Under the pieces are notes generated by a model. That model worked only from the letters and a program-made list of their open reading frames with translations. It made no database searches and was not told the origin of the DNA. From Arabidopsis thaliana (Eukaryota; Streptophyta; Magnoliopsida; Brassicales; Brassicaceae), in assembly GCF_000001735.4 (NCBI RefSeq), contig NC_003071.7, positions 13,323,151 to 13,387,150 on the forward strand: DNA of 64,000 nt, in the 5' to 3' direction. The translations under genes were made by a program, and so were the position numbers. This document shows, one piece after another, positions 36,429-47,652 of the stretch; the first letter of the stretch is position 1; every line of letters begins with the position of its first letter.

Positions 36429-37654
36429 TTCTCCGGTAAGAGACAATTACACAATGCGAGAGTACTATTTATACGTATGGCTTCTCTATCGAAGATGATT
36501 ATGATGACGACGGATTGAGGAATGTTTCAGGTGAGAGTAAAGCTTCTCGGCGACGCTTTTCCAGATTGTGTTTCTACCGTTTAACCCTTTTTCCCTTTTT
36601 TACCCTAAAAAGTCTGTTTTAAGATTATTGCTTTCAATTATTATTTTGATAATCAGATTTATTCAATGATTTAATTTGATATCAGATTAGTAAATCAATA
36701 ATTTGCACCCTCCGTTATGCAATAGACGATGATTACTATCACTTGTTGTTTTATATTTTTGAGACAGGAAGAAAAGATTATGTGAACATAAAATTATGGC
36801 TATAAAATGACAATAGGGAATTGAAAAAAGAAAAAAGAAAATAGCATTGGTGAAAAATATATTAACAAAAAAAATCAACAAATCATGGACGAATTCGCAG
36901 AATCCGTCGAACGATTGAATCATGGTGGTTGTATATTTCGGAAAACATCTGTACATTTCTAGTTTACATTGGAACAAAAATGAGAATTTTGACCACGTAA
37001 GAGCTACATTGCTAAATTAAATCCGACATGTTTTGTGTTAGTTTTCGAAACAGCAGTTAGCGTCTCTTTGAGGTTAGAAGCTTGGTATAGGGTAGAGATT
37101 GTTCGTAATAACGACGATAAGGTCTCGAGATTTTTGGAACTGTGACAATTACGCGAATGTCCATCTTTAATTCGGCGTTCAGAATCAGTGTTTCTTCTTG
37201 AAAAACTGCTAGTTGAATTTCTCATTTAGTTTATTTGTTGTGTTTTTGTTTCGATTTTTTTTTTTTTTAGCTTTGCAGCCTTTTTTCGCTATAATTATAT
37301 GATTGCATTTTCCATCAAAATTTTCAGAATATTGTACTAACAAAAAAAATCCAACATGTACTACAAGAAGCAAAAAAATATGAAATTGATCACCATAATT
37401 TGTCAGAAAATCAAACCGGGAATACACTAATCAAGTTGGACCGTAATAACATCCCGGGTGCATTTTCCTCCTATTTGCTTAAAAATTCGTGAGACGCGTG
37501 ATCTTCTTCGCCCTTCCGTATGAGCAAGAAATCTTGCGGTCCAAGACAAAACCGGTTTACGTGTTAACTTGTTTAATCAGTCTCAATCTTTATTTTCTAG
37601 TTCAAATGTCGAGAACCAATTTTTTCCAACTAAAAAGTCAATCCATAAGAATCC
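36429..37654. other. Spacer between PARP and the first CTNIP gene
   Basis: The first about 150 bp is the PARP promoter and leader. The rest is AT-rich, with homopolymer T at 37255-37270. A 73-codon minus-strand ORF (37225-37004), Ser/Arg-rich, is present but has no supporting features. I see no convincing gene. Confidence 0.45.
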
Positions 37655-37697
37655 AAGTAAACCCTCCCTGACGACAAAAAAAAAGTAAACCCTCCCT
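37655..37697 (+). mobile_element. Minimal poly(A) insertion flanked by a 15-bp target duplication
   Basis: AAGTAAACCCTCCCT occurs at 37655-37669 and again at 37683-37697, enclosing GACGAC plus a short A run. This is the footprint of target-primed reverse transcription with nearly complete 5' truncation (LINE- or SINE-type machinery). It lies 3 bp upstream of the probable TATA box of the downstream peptide gene. Confidence 0.7.
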
Positions 37698-37700
37698 CTC

Positions 37701-37708
37701 TATATATT
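37701..37708 (+). promoter_or_regulatory. CTNIP3: Probable TATA box of the CTNIP3 gene
   Basis: TATATATT lies about 130 bp upstream of the functional ATG (37835) and about 98 bp upstream of the older, interrupted ATG (37799). Confidence 0.5.
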
Positions 37709-37834
37709 TAACTCATATTCATATCTTTCAATGCGACACAAAAGAGTAAACGAACTTACTACAAATACTTTTTAGTACAAAGAAACAAAGTTAAAGTGAT
37801 GATTATGAAGAATTAAGTAATCTTTGGAGTGATT

Positions 37835-38017
37835 ATGCTTGCCATTTTTGTGGTTTTCTTGGACTCCACAAAAGTAGAAGCCACGAGGATGTTAAGAATC
37901 ACCTTCGATAGTGATATCCGGTTCGTGTTCGAGTCCTTGCAGAAGGGTACGGTCCCTGGATCTGGTCCTAACCGTTGCTCTCACATCCCCAAAGGCTCGG
38001 GTTCGTGCCACGGATGA
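37835..38017 (+). CDS. CTNIP3: CTNIP/SCREW-type secreted signalling peptide precursor, truncated start
   Basis: Sixty-residue precursor starting MLAIFVVFLDSTKVEA and ending in the conserved region GSGPNRCSHIPKGSGSCHG, with two cysteines. This matches the CTNIP family (also called SCREWs), phytocytokines perceived by the receptor kinase HSL3/NUT. It is clearly related to the gene at 42346-42558 (NGCTNIPRGSGRCH). The same frame continues upstream to ATGs at 37799 and 37805, but a TAA at 37814-37816 interrupts it. An ungapped comparison with the paralogue aligns that TAA with a CAA (Gln) codon. Translation must start at 37835, leaving a short hydrophobic core as signal peptide. Secretion may be weaker; function is uncertain. 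Confidence 0.8.
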   Translation: MLAIFVVFLDSTKVEATRMLRITFDSDIRFVFESLQKGTVPGSGPNRCSHIPKGSGSCHG

Positions 38018-38263
38018 TCCCTCTTGTGAATCTCAAGCTTGATCTCAATACCAAAATTTGGACTATGGGTGGAACTTTTTGTATTCATTTTTGTTGTATA
38101 CGAGAAACTATGCTTTACATGTTCTTGTAAGTTGTAACAAAGCTATGAGAGCAAATTTGTTTGAAAGTATAAGTTTGTTTAACAAATTTGTAATAGTACT
38201 GGAAATGTTTGATAACCGGAATAATAGTCTTCTTATTTGGTTTAAGAGACGATAAATGATTCA

Positions 38264-38319
38264 GATTGTATAAACCGGTTCATATTGGTTCGATTGTATA
38301 AACCGGTTGAGATTGGTTC
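38264..38319. repeat. 28-bp tandem repeat, two copies
   Basis: GATTGTATAAACCGGTTCAT at 38264 and GATTGTATAAACCGGTTGAG at 38292 start two adjacent 28-bp units that differ at two or three positions. They lie about 150 bp upstream of the EMB1381 start, so they fall in its promoter or leader. Confidence 0.9.
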
Positions 38320-38463
38320 GAGTTGAAATTTGTTCTTCGTTGGCGAGAGATCCTTGAACGCTTAAACCCTCCATGGTTTTGGATTGAACATTTCCCCTGA
38401 GATTTGGGAGTGTCCTTAAACCCCATACACTGATCGAGCTCAAGAAGAAGGAGAAGCAGAGAA

Positions 38464-41400
38464 ATGGTGAATAAACATTGGAAGATAATTCCAAAGCCGC
38501 TTCTAGAAACAGTTCTCAACAACCATGTCCAACGCCACCGTGTTCCTCAGCCTCTCATCCTCCATGGTCCTCGTGGCGTCGGCAAAACCACATTGATCCT
38601 CAACCGTAAAATCCTCTCTTTGAATCCCTAATTTCCCCAATTTTGTTCAAATGATCGTACCTTTGATTCGTTCCCGATCTCGTTCTTATTAGGTCTACTC
38701 GGAGATTGGAACAAAGGGCCACATCTCGCTGGCTATGTAGATTTTGCGCAATCGATAACGGAACACCATCCAGATCACCACCAATCATATCCATGGACGT
38801 CTTGGACCAGTGTTGACCCACCGTTGTTGTCCAATTGCAAAACCCAGCTCGAGAATTGTCTTGAATCTATGAGTCACAAAGCTATCAAACTTGGGAGTAT
38901 AAGCTCGCAGCAGATTTTCACTACTATGAACAAATGGTATGGTCTTAATACTGCACTTCGTCGTATACTTCAGGGTTATAACATTGCTGTTCCAGAGAAA
39001 GTCTCGGTTTCATTTCTCTGGGAACGGGCTGTGTATGCCCTATCTGTTCGACAAAATGCCGATGAGATTGATGGGTTGCTTGAATTGGAAGAGAAAGGTA
39101 ATAGCTTGTCCGTTGAAGAGGCTTCGTATTATAGAGAGACTGCTTTTGCGTTAAGATTGGCTAAAGAGGTTATTAAGGTGCACCAGGGTTGGAAAGCCAA
39201 TGCCATTGCTCATCTTAATCGAACTAATGGGTTTTCGAGAACTTTAGCGAATTCATGTACTGATTGGCCGTTGCTAATGCTTGAGTTGTTATCACAAGCT
39301 GCAGAGATTGGCTTCTTCCAGGTAATGGAATAGATAAGTAATGGAATGGAATCTTTGATCTTATGAGTGGTAAACAGTAAATGTATTCATCTGGAAACAG
39401 TTTGCCAACTATTGATGTTATTTTTGTTTGTCTCTATTTCTTGTTTCATTTGACAGCCTAAGCTGGTCTTGAACAACATTGAAATCTTGAAGAGGGCTAT
39501 TCAGACTGATGATTCAACAGTCTCAGCGTCAATGTACCATGACAATCTTATTTGGAGAATAATAGCGTTAGGTGCGAATGAGCGCTGTCTACCTGTCCTA
39601 TTCGTGACTTCGGACAGGTTTGTCCTGTTTTTTGTTAGCATTTTTGGGTTTAATAAGGACAATCTGTTACTATCTGATGATTACGTGGTCTCTTAATCTA
39701 GCCTTTAAGTTTCAATTTCTCAACACTAGAGGGGAAACTGGTTTCTGACTTGTATCACTTTGTAGTATGCCATTAAGTTACCGAAAGTCTGAATAATCAT
39801 TTTCCATTCTGAACTTGGCTCTTAGTTACAGAAATGTCTTTTGAAACTTTTTTATCATTTTATCTGATGTCTAATAATTTGAATTATGACAGCTACTATT
39901 CATATCAAGCCTTTGTTGACTACGGGTTTCCAGACATTTTCATCTCTCGTGAGGTATAGAAGCTACATGTATACATCTAAGTAAACTATTGATTCTGTGT
40001 GTATTTGTGTGAGCATGTATTGGTAATTTGATATATTATGTAGAGTTTCCCCGTCTCACCTTCATTATATCAACATGAAAGTTCATTTTTTATTTTTCTT
40101 CATTCTACCTTTCTTACGTTGCACTTTGGCTTTGTTTCATTTGTAGACATTTGGATGGAATCCTCAAGAAGCAAAATTACACATGGTTCCTGATTACTTC
40201 AGTGCTTCGGAGGTGAGAAAAATGCTGTAGGTAATGGCACTGCTTGTTTAATGAAACCAAAATATGTGACAACTCTAAAACCTAATAATATCAAACCAGA
40301 AAGGTTGAATGATCTTTTATGCTAAAATTTTACTGGTCATTCTTTTTTTAATTGAGATGCTGTATATTACTAGAGGTTTAACATATGTTGGAATTGTAGT
40401 GGACTATCATTGCTGATGTTCTTGGTGCGAATTCTCGGCATCTATTTGAGCTTTATGCGCTTAAACAAAGTAATCATTACCAGAGGTAATGGTTTCCTGT
40501 TCTTTCGTTTGCTCTAATCTCAAAATGTGTCAACCCTCTATTTTTTCGTTTCTCAAATGTGACCTAGTGCCGTTGTGTTTTATCAGTTTGATGGGGAGTA
40601 AAGCAGGTACATTTGAAGATATTGTGGATGCATACTTGGCATATTTACAAGTAAGCTCATTTAAAGTGATTGCTTTCAAATTACGCACGAAAGTCATCGT
40701 TAATTTTATAGTCTATTTCCTTGTTTAGGTTGCTGTGGTTAATCCTGCAATGGACAAAGCGTTGTTGCGGCTTCAACGGTATGCCACTGATGTACGAAAA
40801 GGAAGCATTCCGTATGAAAAATTACGTTTTGGTGCTTCATGGAGGCATCCTCCGCAAACTGAGGATCCTACACAGAACTCTGAGTGGGCTAAAATTCAGC
40901 TGATGGATTTTGTCCAAGCTCTTGTCAATACAGAATTCGCGGTACCTACTCTTCTAGACCCTTGATGGAAATAAAGCCAAAGTGTTCAGTTTTACCTTAT
41001 CGGACATGAAACTAATGATTATAGCATCACTAATAGTGTACAAGCATCAATGATTCTATAGGTAAATTATTTGGGTGACTATAGCCTTGAGATCTTTGAA
41101 GACCCTTCAGCTATGGCATTGGTTGAGGTAAAAACTTCTATCTTTTCTTGATCAGTAGACACTAATTTCGAGACCCATTTTACTAAAAACTGATTAATTC
41201 TGTTTCAGGTTGGGATACTGTATACTCAGCGAGATCCATCTTTTTTCCGGCCAATATCTCAAGGCATTAAAAGATGCCTTGTTAGATGGTCAGCAAACTT
41301 TCTTCCCTTCTCCTATGGATCTGCTCTTTGAAACTCTGTTTTTTTACTTACGCTCATGATTTGCATTACAGGCTCATCCAAGAGCGGATGCAGATGAGTT

Positions 41401-41739
41401 ATTGGAGCTCAACAAAATATTGGTGGCAGAGAATCATCCGGGGTCGTTATTACAAGCATTTAATGCTTGGCTACAGAACATAGGCAGTTTCACACAGGTA
41501 GAGACGATTACACGCTCTGTTTCTAGCTCTCTTGCATCACATTGCTTTAGAGGATAATGAACTTAGGACTTTCGTAAACTTTCGATTCAAAAACTTATCT
41601 GTTCAAGTTGATGCGTTAGCATCGATGAATCCTCAAGTCTCAACAAACGTACAATGTTGCTGTTACTTCTACTGATAAAACTAATTATCCCAAGTTTCAC
41701 ACATCAATGCAGGTTTTGTTTTCACAGGAACGTCGATGA
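38464..41739 (+). CDS. EMB1381: P-loop NTPase, embryo-defective gene
   Basis: Coding exons: 38464-38605, 38693-39321, 39457-39617, 39893-39953, 40147-40212, 40400-40485, 40587-40650, 40729-40941, 41062-41127, 41209-41280, 41372-41497 and 41713-41739. They give about 570 residues. A Walker A motif HGPRGVGKTTLIL is near residue 35, and a hydrophobic strand with VLFVTSDR may be the sensor or Walker B region. The rest is helical, consistent with an AAA/STAND-like ATPase. I know it as embryo-lethal EMB1381 (At2g31340); the molecular role is unknown to me. The last part is ambiguous: donor 41280 (CTT then GTTAGA) keeps a protein-like frame to a stop at 41737-41739. Donor 41288 (ATG then GTCAGC) shifts the frame and stops at 41481-41483. 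Confidence 0.85.
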
Positions 41740-42345
41740 AATCTCGGTATCTTGTGCACGTACACATGTCGGACTCAGGTTTTACCGTGAAGTAGAAAAC
41801 ATAAAGGGGCGTTGTTTTTGTTGCCGTCAAGGTCTGACTTTTAGTAAAATCACATTAAGAAGAGACGTCGGAGGGAAAAACCTCCAGCTACAGAACGGTG
41901 TAATCGTGTAAGTGGGAATACATTGCCATGAGAACGTCTTTCTCTTCAGACGCTGTATATAAAGCGCATGTTGCTGTGTTTATGTCGATTTTTTTCAAGT
42001 AAAATTATAAGTCAAAGAATTCAATTATTCACTGTATTGTCTACCTTTCCAAGCCGAAAAGTCCAATAAAGTTTGTTGTTAAAATGAAAAATCTTTGGAT
42101 TGTTACATTTACATTTTTCTTGACCAACTAGTGAATAGTGAAAAAACATGTTTGTATTGAGTACAAACACGCTAATAGACTAATTAAATTTCCGTTGATT
42201 ACAATTCAATTACATGAGACGAAGTCTAAAGCTATCGTATAATTACGTAAATGTAATTATGTACGTAACACACAAATGTGAGGAAAAAAAATATGGAATT
42301 AAAGAATGATGAAGATGAAGAAGAAGAAGATTCGTATAAGACAGC
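41740..42345. other. Convergent 3' region between EMB1381 and CTNIP4
   Basis: The two genes converge here. The plus-strand 3' end of EMB1381 probably runs to about 42080. The ORF continuing to 41911 (CARTHVGLRFYREV and so on) is in a different frame from the exon chosen here and is probably 3' untranslated. From 42080 to 42345 is likely the 3' region of the minus-strand peptide gene. Confidence 0.4.
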
Positions 42346-42558
42346 TCAGTTATGGCATCTGCCTGAACCGCGAGGAATATTAGTGCAACCGTTCCGACCA
42401 GAACCACGGACCGGTCCTCTTTGCAACGCCTGAAACAGAAGCCGGATCTCATCTACGGGATCTGGGAAAGGCCTCATGGCTTCAACTTGCGTAGCGTCCA
42501 AGAAAACAACGAACATAACAACTAACATAACTACGACCACCAATTGTTTTTTCATCAT
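42346..42558 (-). CDS. CTNIP4: CTNIP/SCREW-type secreted signalling peptide precursor
   Basis: Seventy-residue precursor. The N-terminus MMKKQLVVVVMLVVMFVVFL is a strong signal peptide with probable cleavage after DATQVEA. A variable spacer follows (PDPVDEIRLLFQALQ), then the conserved C-terminal active region VRGSGRNGCTNIPRGSGRCH with the namesake CTNIP and two cysteines likely to form a disulphide. The family acts as secreted phytocytokines sensed by HSL3/NUT and induced by immune and water-stress cues. Upstream on this strand are a TATA box (42683-42676) and W-box cores, which fit immune induction. The start is the first of two adjacent ATGs. It is paralogous to the gene at 37835, with EMB1381 between them and opposite orientation. 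Confidence 0.92.
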   Translation of the reverse strand: MMKKQLVVVVMLVVMFVVFLDATQVEAMRPFPDPVDEIRLLFQALQRGPVRGSGRNGCTNIPRGSGRCHN

Positions 42559-42668
42559 GTTTAGAATTTTAGTTTTTCGAATGAGAAACAAAAACAAAAT
42601 TGAGCTTTTTTATTGGTGAATGTAGAGTTTTTTTTGTTTTTGTTTTGTATGTGTAATAAATTCGATAA

Positions 42669-42780
42669 TGACTCATATATATAGGGTTTTTGAGATGTCA
42701 TTGTTTGACTTGTGCTAGTTTGGTCTCACTATCTTATGTTTATGTATACACACACATACATGAAATTTGACTTTGACTTT
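42669..42780 (-). promoter_or_regulatory. CTNIP4: CTNIP4 promoter: TATA box, TGACTCA and W-boxes
   Basis: TATATATA (42676-42683) sits about 120 bp upstream of the start. Next to it is the bZIP-type motif TGACTCA (42669-42675). W-box cores TTGACT occur at 42705-42710, 42767-42772 and 42773-42778; the last two abut. WRKY control is expected for an immune-induced peptide but is inferred. Confidence 0.55.
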
Positions 42781-45251
42781 ACTACAAAAGAATTCGTTTT
42801 CAACATTTTGAACCAAATTTGAAGGATTTTGAAATATAAAATTCACTTAGACACGGTTTGTCCAAGTCCACACAGGCTTTTGCTAAAAATATACAAGACC
42901 TGGCCCTAGCAGCCTCATTCTAAACCGAATTCTGGTTTCGGTTCAGATTGGTTTCATTTGGCTTCGTAGTCAGATACAACTTTCTCTTTTCGTGACAGAG
43001 TGTGGAAATGGATTCTCTTTTGCTAATTGAAAGATATTAATAGACACTCAACTAAAATATATATCATCTCTTACAAAAGCAAAGTGTTTTCTTTTTTTAA
43101 TAAGTTGGATAGCTTTTGGTGAAGCTTTGTTCTGAAAGAGAGTAAGAGATCATTGTTAATAATATGGTAGTACTTACGATACTAGAGATCTTATGATAAA
43201 ATAATGCGAAAATAAAGATACAAGCATGCATGCGTCAAAAAGTGTTATGATGACAAATGAATGTACTCTAATTTTCATATCTAAATTTTTACTAATATTC
43301 TGAAGGTATTAATTTTCGAGTTATTAAATCGCTGTAATATGTTTATATTTTGTAAGAGAAAAATTTGGGGTACTAATAAATTTGTCTTTAGCCCTTTTTC
43401 GTCTAAATGTACGAAATTAAATGATCTATGGACGATAATTTCTAGTTTGATTCATCGTATATACTAGTCCAAATTGTAAACCAAGGCATAAGATTCGTCG
43501 AGAATGACAACCAGAAGAGATGAGGAGTGCTAATTAGAGGTGATAAATCATAAATATACCGCCACTCTTGGTTTGAGTTTCTCTTGTACGTAGCTACAAC
43601 TTGACAACTATGCCGCCACTTTTTTTTATTGATCCGTACCATTTGTATTGTATGCAACTTTGGTATCATTTTGTTGTTGACAAAGTTGGTAATCCATATT
43701 GTATATCACATTGGTAAAAAGTTGCTAAAAAAGAGTCTATGCTTATTCATCAAAATTTTCAAAGGATTGATTTATCAAAGTTTATAAACACGTGGACCAT
43801 ATATCAAATCAAAATTCCAATTCAATTCGGTAAGTTATACTGTAGTTATTAACGAAATTTATGTTTGAAATTAGTTAAATATGATTATTTGTTTACGTTT
43901 GCATTGAACATGTAAGAATACCACACATATTTTAAGATGGTAAACACAATATGTATAAAACTCAAACGAAACTTTAAAGTCGCCTTATTTTATGATACAC
44001 CTGATCAGTAAATACCACAATACTATTACGTTCATAAATATACATGTGTTTCACTTTCATTAGGAGCAGTAAAGTAAACAATATGCGTGGAGATTAGAGA
44101 TTTTTCTTTTATTTTTATATTTAGCTTGATTATAACTTAATAAAAATGTGTATGTGTTTATAGATAAAATCAGGGTTTGTTTGTTTATTTGACTCGGGAA
44201 TTTTGGTCTCTTAGGAATTTCATGAGATATGACTTTTATTTGGGAAGAAACTCGGCTTGAAAACATTTGAACAACACAATTAATATTGGAATTAATCAAA
44301 CACCCGACTCGGTTCGCCTTTACACCACGAGTTCTTTATTCACACGCAAAAAAATTCTGAAAACCGGATCATAATCCCGGTTTAGTTGGCCGAGCATATT
44401 CCTAGGTAGGTCCTTACGATTTATGCTCTTAAACAAGGCTTATCACTTATGTTAATTGTTACATACTTGCATGCGTGTATAGGACTATAGGTCCACCTAA
44501 CGAAATACTACAATTGAGAAAACAAGTTTTCTTTAATATACAAGTTTAATTACATATATGCTCGCGTCATGTCATCGATCATGTGAGTTCATGTTTCTTC
44601 TTCTTTTTCTTTAATTTATTTTATAGTATAAAGCATGCATGATTCATGTTGTAACTTATTTCAAAACATTGATTATATAATAATCTCTTATAAGATTAAA
44701 AGGATAATTCTCTTACTTTTCTGAAACGTTCTCCGACATTGCTTTCTATAGTAAAATCAGGTGAATGTAAAAAAATTGAACATTACTAAATCATCAAGTC
44801 AATTTGAATTTTAAAATTACATGAAAAAGTGCCTTTTGTCGGCAAAGTTTAAATAATATGATCAAATCTTGTATTTAAGCACAACAATTAAGTTCATTTT
44901 CATTCCTACCATAAAAAAACAATATTAAGTTTCATTTTCATTAAAAAAAATTTGAAATAAATCAAAAGTTTAATTAAATTAAAATTTTGATGCACATTTT
45001 GTAGTCGTGAAAACACGTCTTACCTAAATTCAGAGATGCCTCGCTGTTTAATATTTTGGTTTAGTATTCGGCACCACTTGTCCCGGTCCGGTTCGTTCCG
45101 GTTTAGGATGTTCTAGGAGGCGACACATTGCTCTCTCTCTGTACGGCTTCTTCTTCTTCTCGCTGACGCTCTTTCTCCGTCAATTCTCTTCGAAGATCGT
45201 TTTGATCCAAGAGAGAATTCTCTGAGAGATTGAGAGGGGAAGAGAAATTCT
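42781..45251. other. Spacer between CTNIP4 and GLX2-5
   Basis: About 2.4 kb of AT-rich sequence with only chance ORFs. I see no gene, tRNA or transposon terminus. A CATGCATG RY-type word occurs near 43226. The last 200 bp become CT/GA-rich and belong to the GLX2-5 promoter and leader. Confidence 0.5.
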
Positions 45252-45301
45252 TCGATCCATAGAGAGATAATTCTCTTTGAACATCGATCCATAGAGAGAT
45301 A
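45252..45301 (+). repeat. 18-bp direct repeat abutting the GLX2-5 start codon
   Basis: TCGATCCATAGAGAGATA occurs at 45252-45269 and 45284-45301. The last A of the second copy is the A of the ATG. It probably lies in the leader. Confidence 0.9.
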
Positions 45302-47652
45302 TGCAAACCATCTCGAAAGCTTCTTCTGCCACCTCCTTTTTTCGATGTTCTAGGGTTTGTTTTCTTTTCCTCTTCTCGATTCTTGTGATTCTTTGTCTTT
45401 GGGAAGAAACTATAATTGTGATTGTTTTTGTTTTCTGAAATTCTGAAATTTCATTCATGACAAGATAAAATCTGAACCTTTTGATGATTCATGGTTAATA
45501 CGTGATGATCATTTTGATGATTTCATTTTCATGCCTAAGATATTGAGAAAGCTTCTTGTTGCCTCTTGTTTGAGTATTTATTTTCATGCCTAACATCTCT
45601 CTGTTTATTTTGATTGCTTCCAGAAGCTATCAAGCCAGCCATGTGTGAGACAGCTTAACATAAGAAAGAGTCTTGTGTGCAGAGTGATGAAGCTGGTCTC
45701 TTCACCTCTTAGGACTTTGCGTGGTGCTGGTAAATCTATCCGAGTTTCAAAGTTCTGCAGTGTCTCCAATGTCTCCTCATTGCAAATTGAACTGGTGCGT
45801 GCTGTTGGGAATCTCCTAAACCATTTTCTCACAGTACTTACTAATTTGGTCTCTAGATTTGTTTGAGCCCATGTAGTAGGTTATCATGTAATGAAAATGA
45901 TTCCCAGGTGTTTATTCTTTCCAGGTGCCTTGCCTTAAGGATAACTATGCTTATATCTTGCATGACGAGGATACTGGTACAGTTGGGGTGGTTGACCCTT
46001 CTGAAGCTGAACCTATTATCGATTCGTTGAAGAGGAGTGGTCGTAATCTAACATATATATTAAATACACATCATCATTATGATCACACTGGTGGGAATTT
46101 GGAATTAAAAGACAGGTACGGGGCAAAGGTAGGATGTTTTAACTTCTCTTTATGTACTCGTTGTGCAATGATAACATTTAAAAAGAATGTTGGTATAAAC
46201 GAAGGTTACATCTTTGGTATGCAGGTGATTGGCTCAGCTATGGATAAAGACCGGATTCCTGGAATTGATATGGCCTTGAAGGATGGTGACAAATGGATGT
46301 TTGCTGGCCATGAAGTCCATGTTATGGATACTCCTGGCCACACAAAAGGTTGTTTATAATTCTCATATTAACTTTTGGAGCTTTGAATGCATGTTCTTGC
46401 ATTCCAGTTAAGCCTTTGCTTTGCTAAATATTCCACTTTAAAGTAGTTCGGAATTCGATTATTTCAGCCTATGTTCAGTGTCTTCATTATATCTCAGTTA
46501 TGTATGAATTTAAGCTGAGATTGGAGATTTGGTTTAGCTACGGTGGATTTTGTGGTCGTAACTCTTAACTTGCCGCCGAAGATAGAATTGTATGTCTTGT
46601 TCAAAGAAGCCAAATGCACATCTAAACGTACAGGAGTTTGACTATTTTTCAACAGACTTGTGGATTATGGGGAATTTTGTCTGGAAAAGTTGGGGTTTCT
46701 CTCTTATGATCCTTGGGTTTTAAAGTTTGTACATGCATTGTATTGAGGAAACATGAGAGTTCTACCATAAATTATGTAACCAGAACAGTTCTGTTCTTCT
46801 CTTCTTCAAATTAGATATGCATATGGCCAACATCTATCTGTGGTTTTGACGGTTTCTGCGAAAACCATCCCGTTATATACCTCTTAAGCGTTGTTGTCCC
46901 ATGTTTTAGTCTTTGTCTCTTATCTTCTTAATTATACTTGCAGGCCATATCAGCTTATACTTTCCAGGATCACGAGCGATCTTCACCGGGGACACGATGT
47001 TTAGCTTATCATGTGGTAAACTCTTTGAAGGCACTCCTAAGCAGGTAAACAGCACATATCCCTCTCCATCTTTCTGCTTATGTACATTTCCTTTGGAACC
47101 AAACTCTCAGAATCAATTCATGTATATTTTTAAATCCTCTGCACATGTTCTGCAGATGCTTGCTTCTCTCCAAAAGATCACATCTTTACCAGATGACACA
47201 AGCATATACTGTGGTCATGAATATACACTGGTCTGTTGTACTTTAGTATTCTAGTGTTGGTGAAAAGTTTTTTACTAAAAGAGATAATCTCAGATGACTA
47301 TAATTTGATTTGGGTGTGCAGAGTAATTCCAAGTTTGCGTTGTCTCTAGAGCCAAACAACGAAGTACTTCAGTCCTATGCAGCTCATGTTGCAGAGCTCC
47401 GAAGCAAGAAATTACCAACGGTAAAAACAGTTTCATCACCAATGATCGTTATTCACTACTCAATTCTCTTGGTTAACTTAGTGTTGATTCTTTGTCAAAC
47501 TTCAGATTCCGACAACAGTGAAGATGGAGAAAGCTTGTAACCCCTTCCTCCGCAGCTCAAATACAGATATCCGTCGGGCTTTACGCATTCCAGAGGCCGC
47601 AGATGAAGCAGAAGCTTTAGGGATTATCCGGAAAGCAAAGGATGATTTCTAA
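45301..47652 (+). CDS. GLX2-5: Glyoxalase II-type hydrolase, mitochondrial (GLX2-5)
   Basis: Hydrolyses S-D-lactoylglutathione to D-lactate and glutathione in methylglyoxal detoxification. Exons 45301-45354, 45624-45794, 45925-46128, 46225-46348, 46944-47044, 47156-47230, 47322-47420 and 47506-47652 give 324 residues. The first about 70 residues are rich in Ser, Arg and Leu with almost no acids, a mitochondrial targeting sequence. The metallo-beta-lactamase motif [11 protein letters not shown] lies at about residues 122-132. Other ligands are in [16 protein letters not shown] and CGHEYTLSN. The glutathione-binding tail includes [12 protein letters not shown]. All metal-ligand motifs expected for a dinuclear Zn/Fe centre are present, so activity is likely. 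The fourth intron is unusually long (595 nt) for this gene. Confidence 0.95.

Noticed and set aside
37004..37225. Minus-strand 73-codon ORF rich in Ser and Arg upstream of the first CTNIP gene
   Set aside because: It begins with ATG, but shows no signal peptide, domain, splice partner or promoter motif. Its length is within chance for this spacer.
41740..41911. Cys-containing ORF after EMB1381 (CFCCRQGLTF region)
   Set aside because: It would need a different acceptor frame from the exon chain. The chain ends cleanly at 41739, so this is more likely 3' untranslated sequence.
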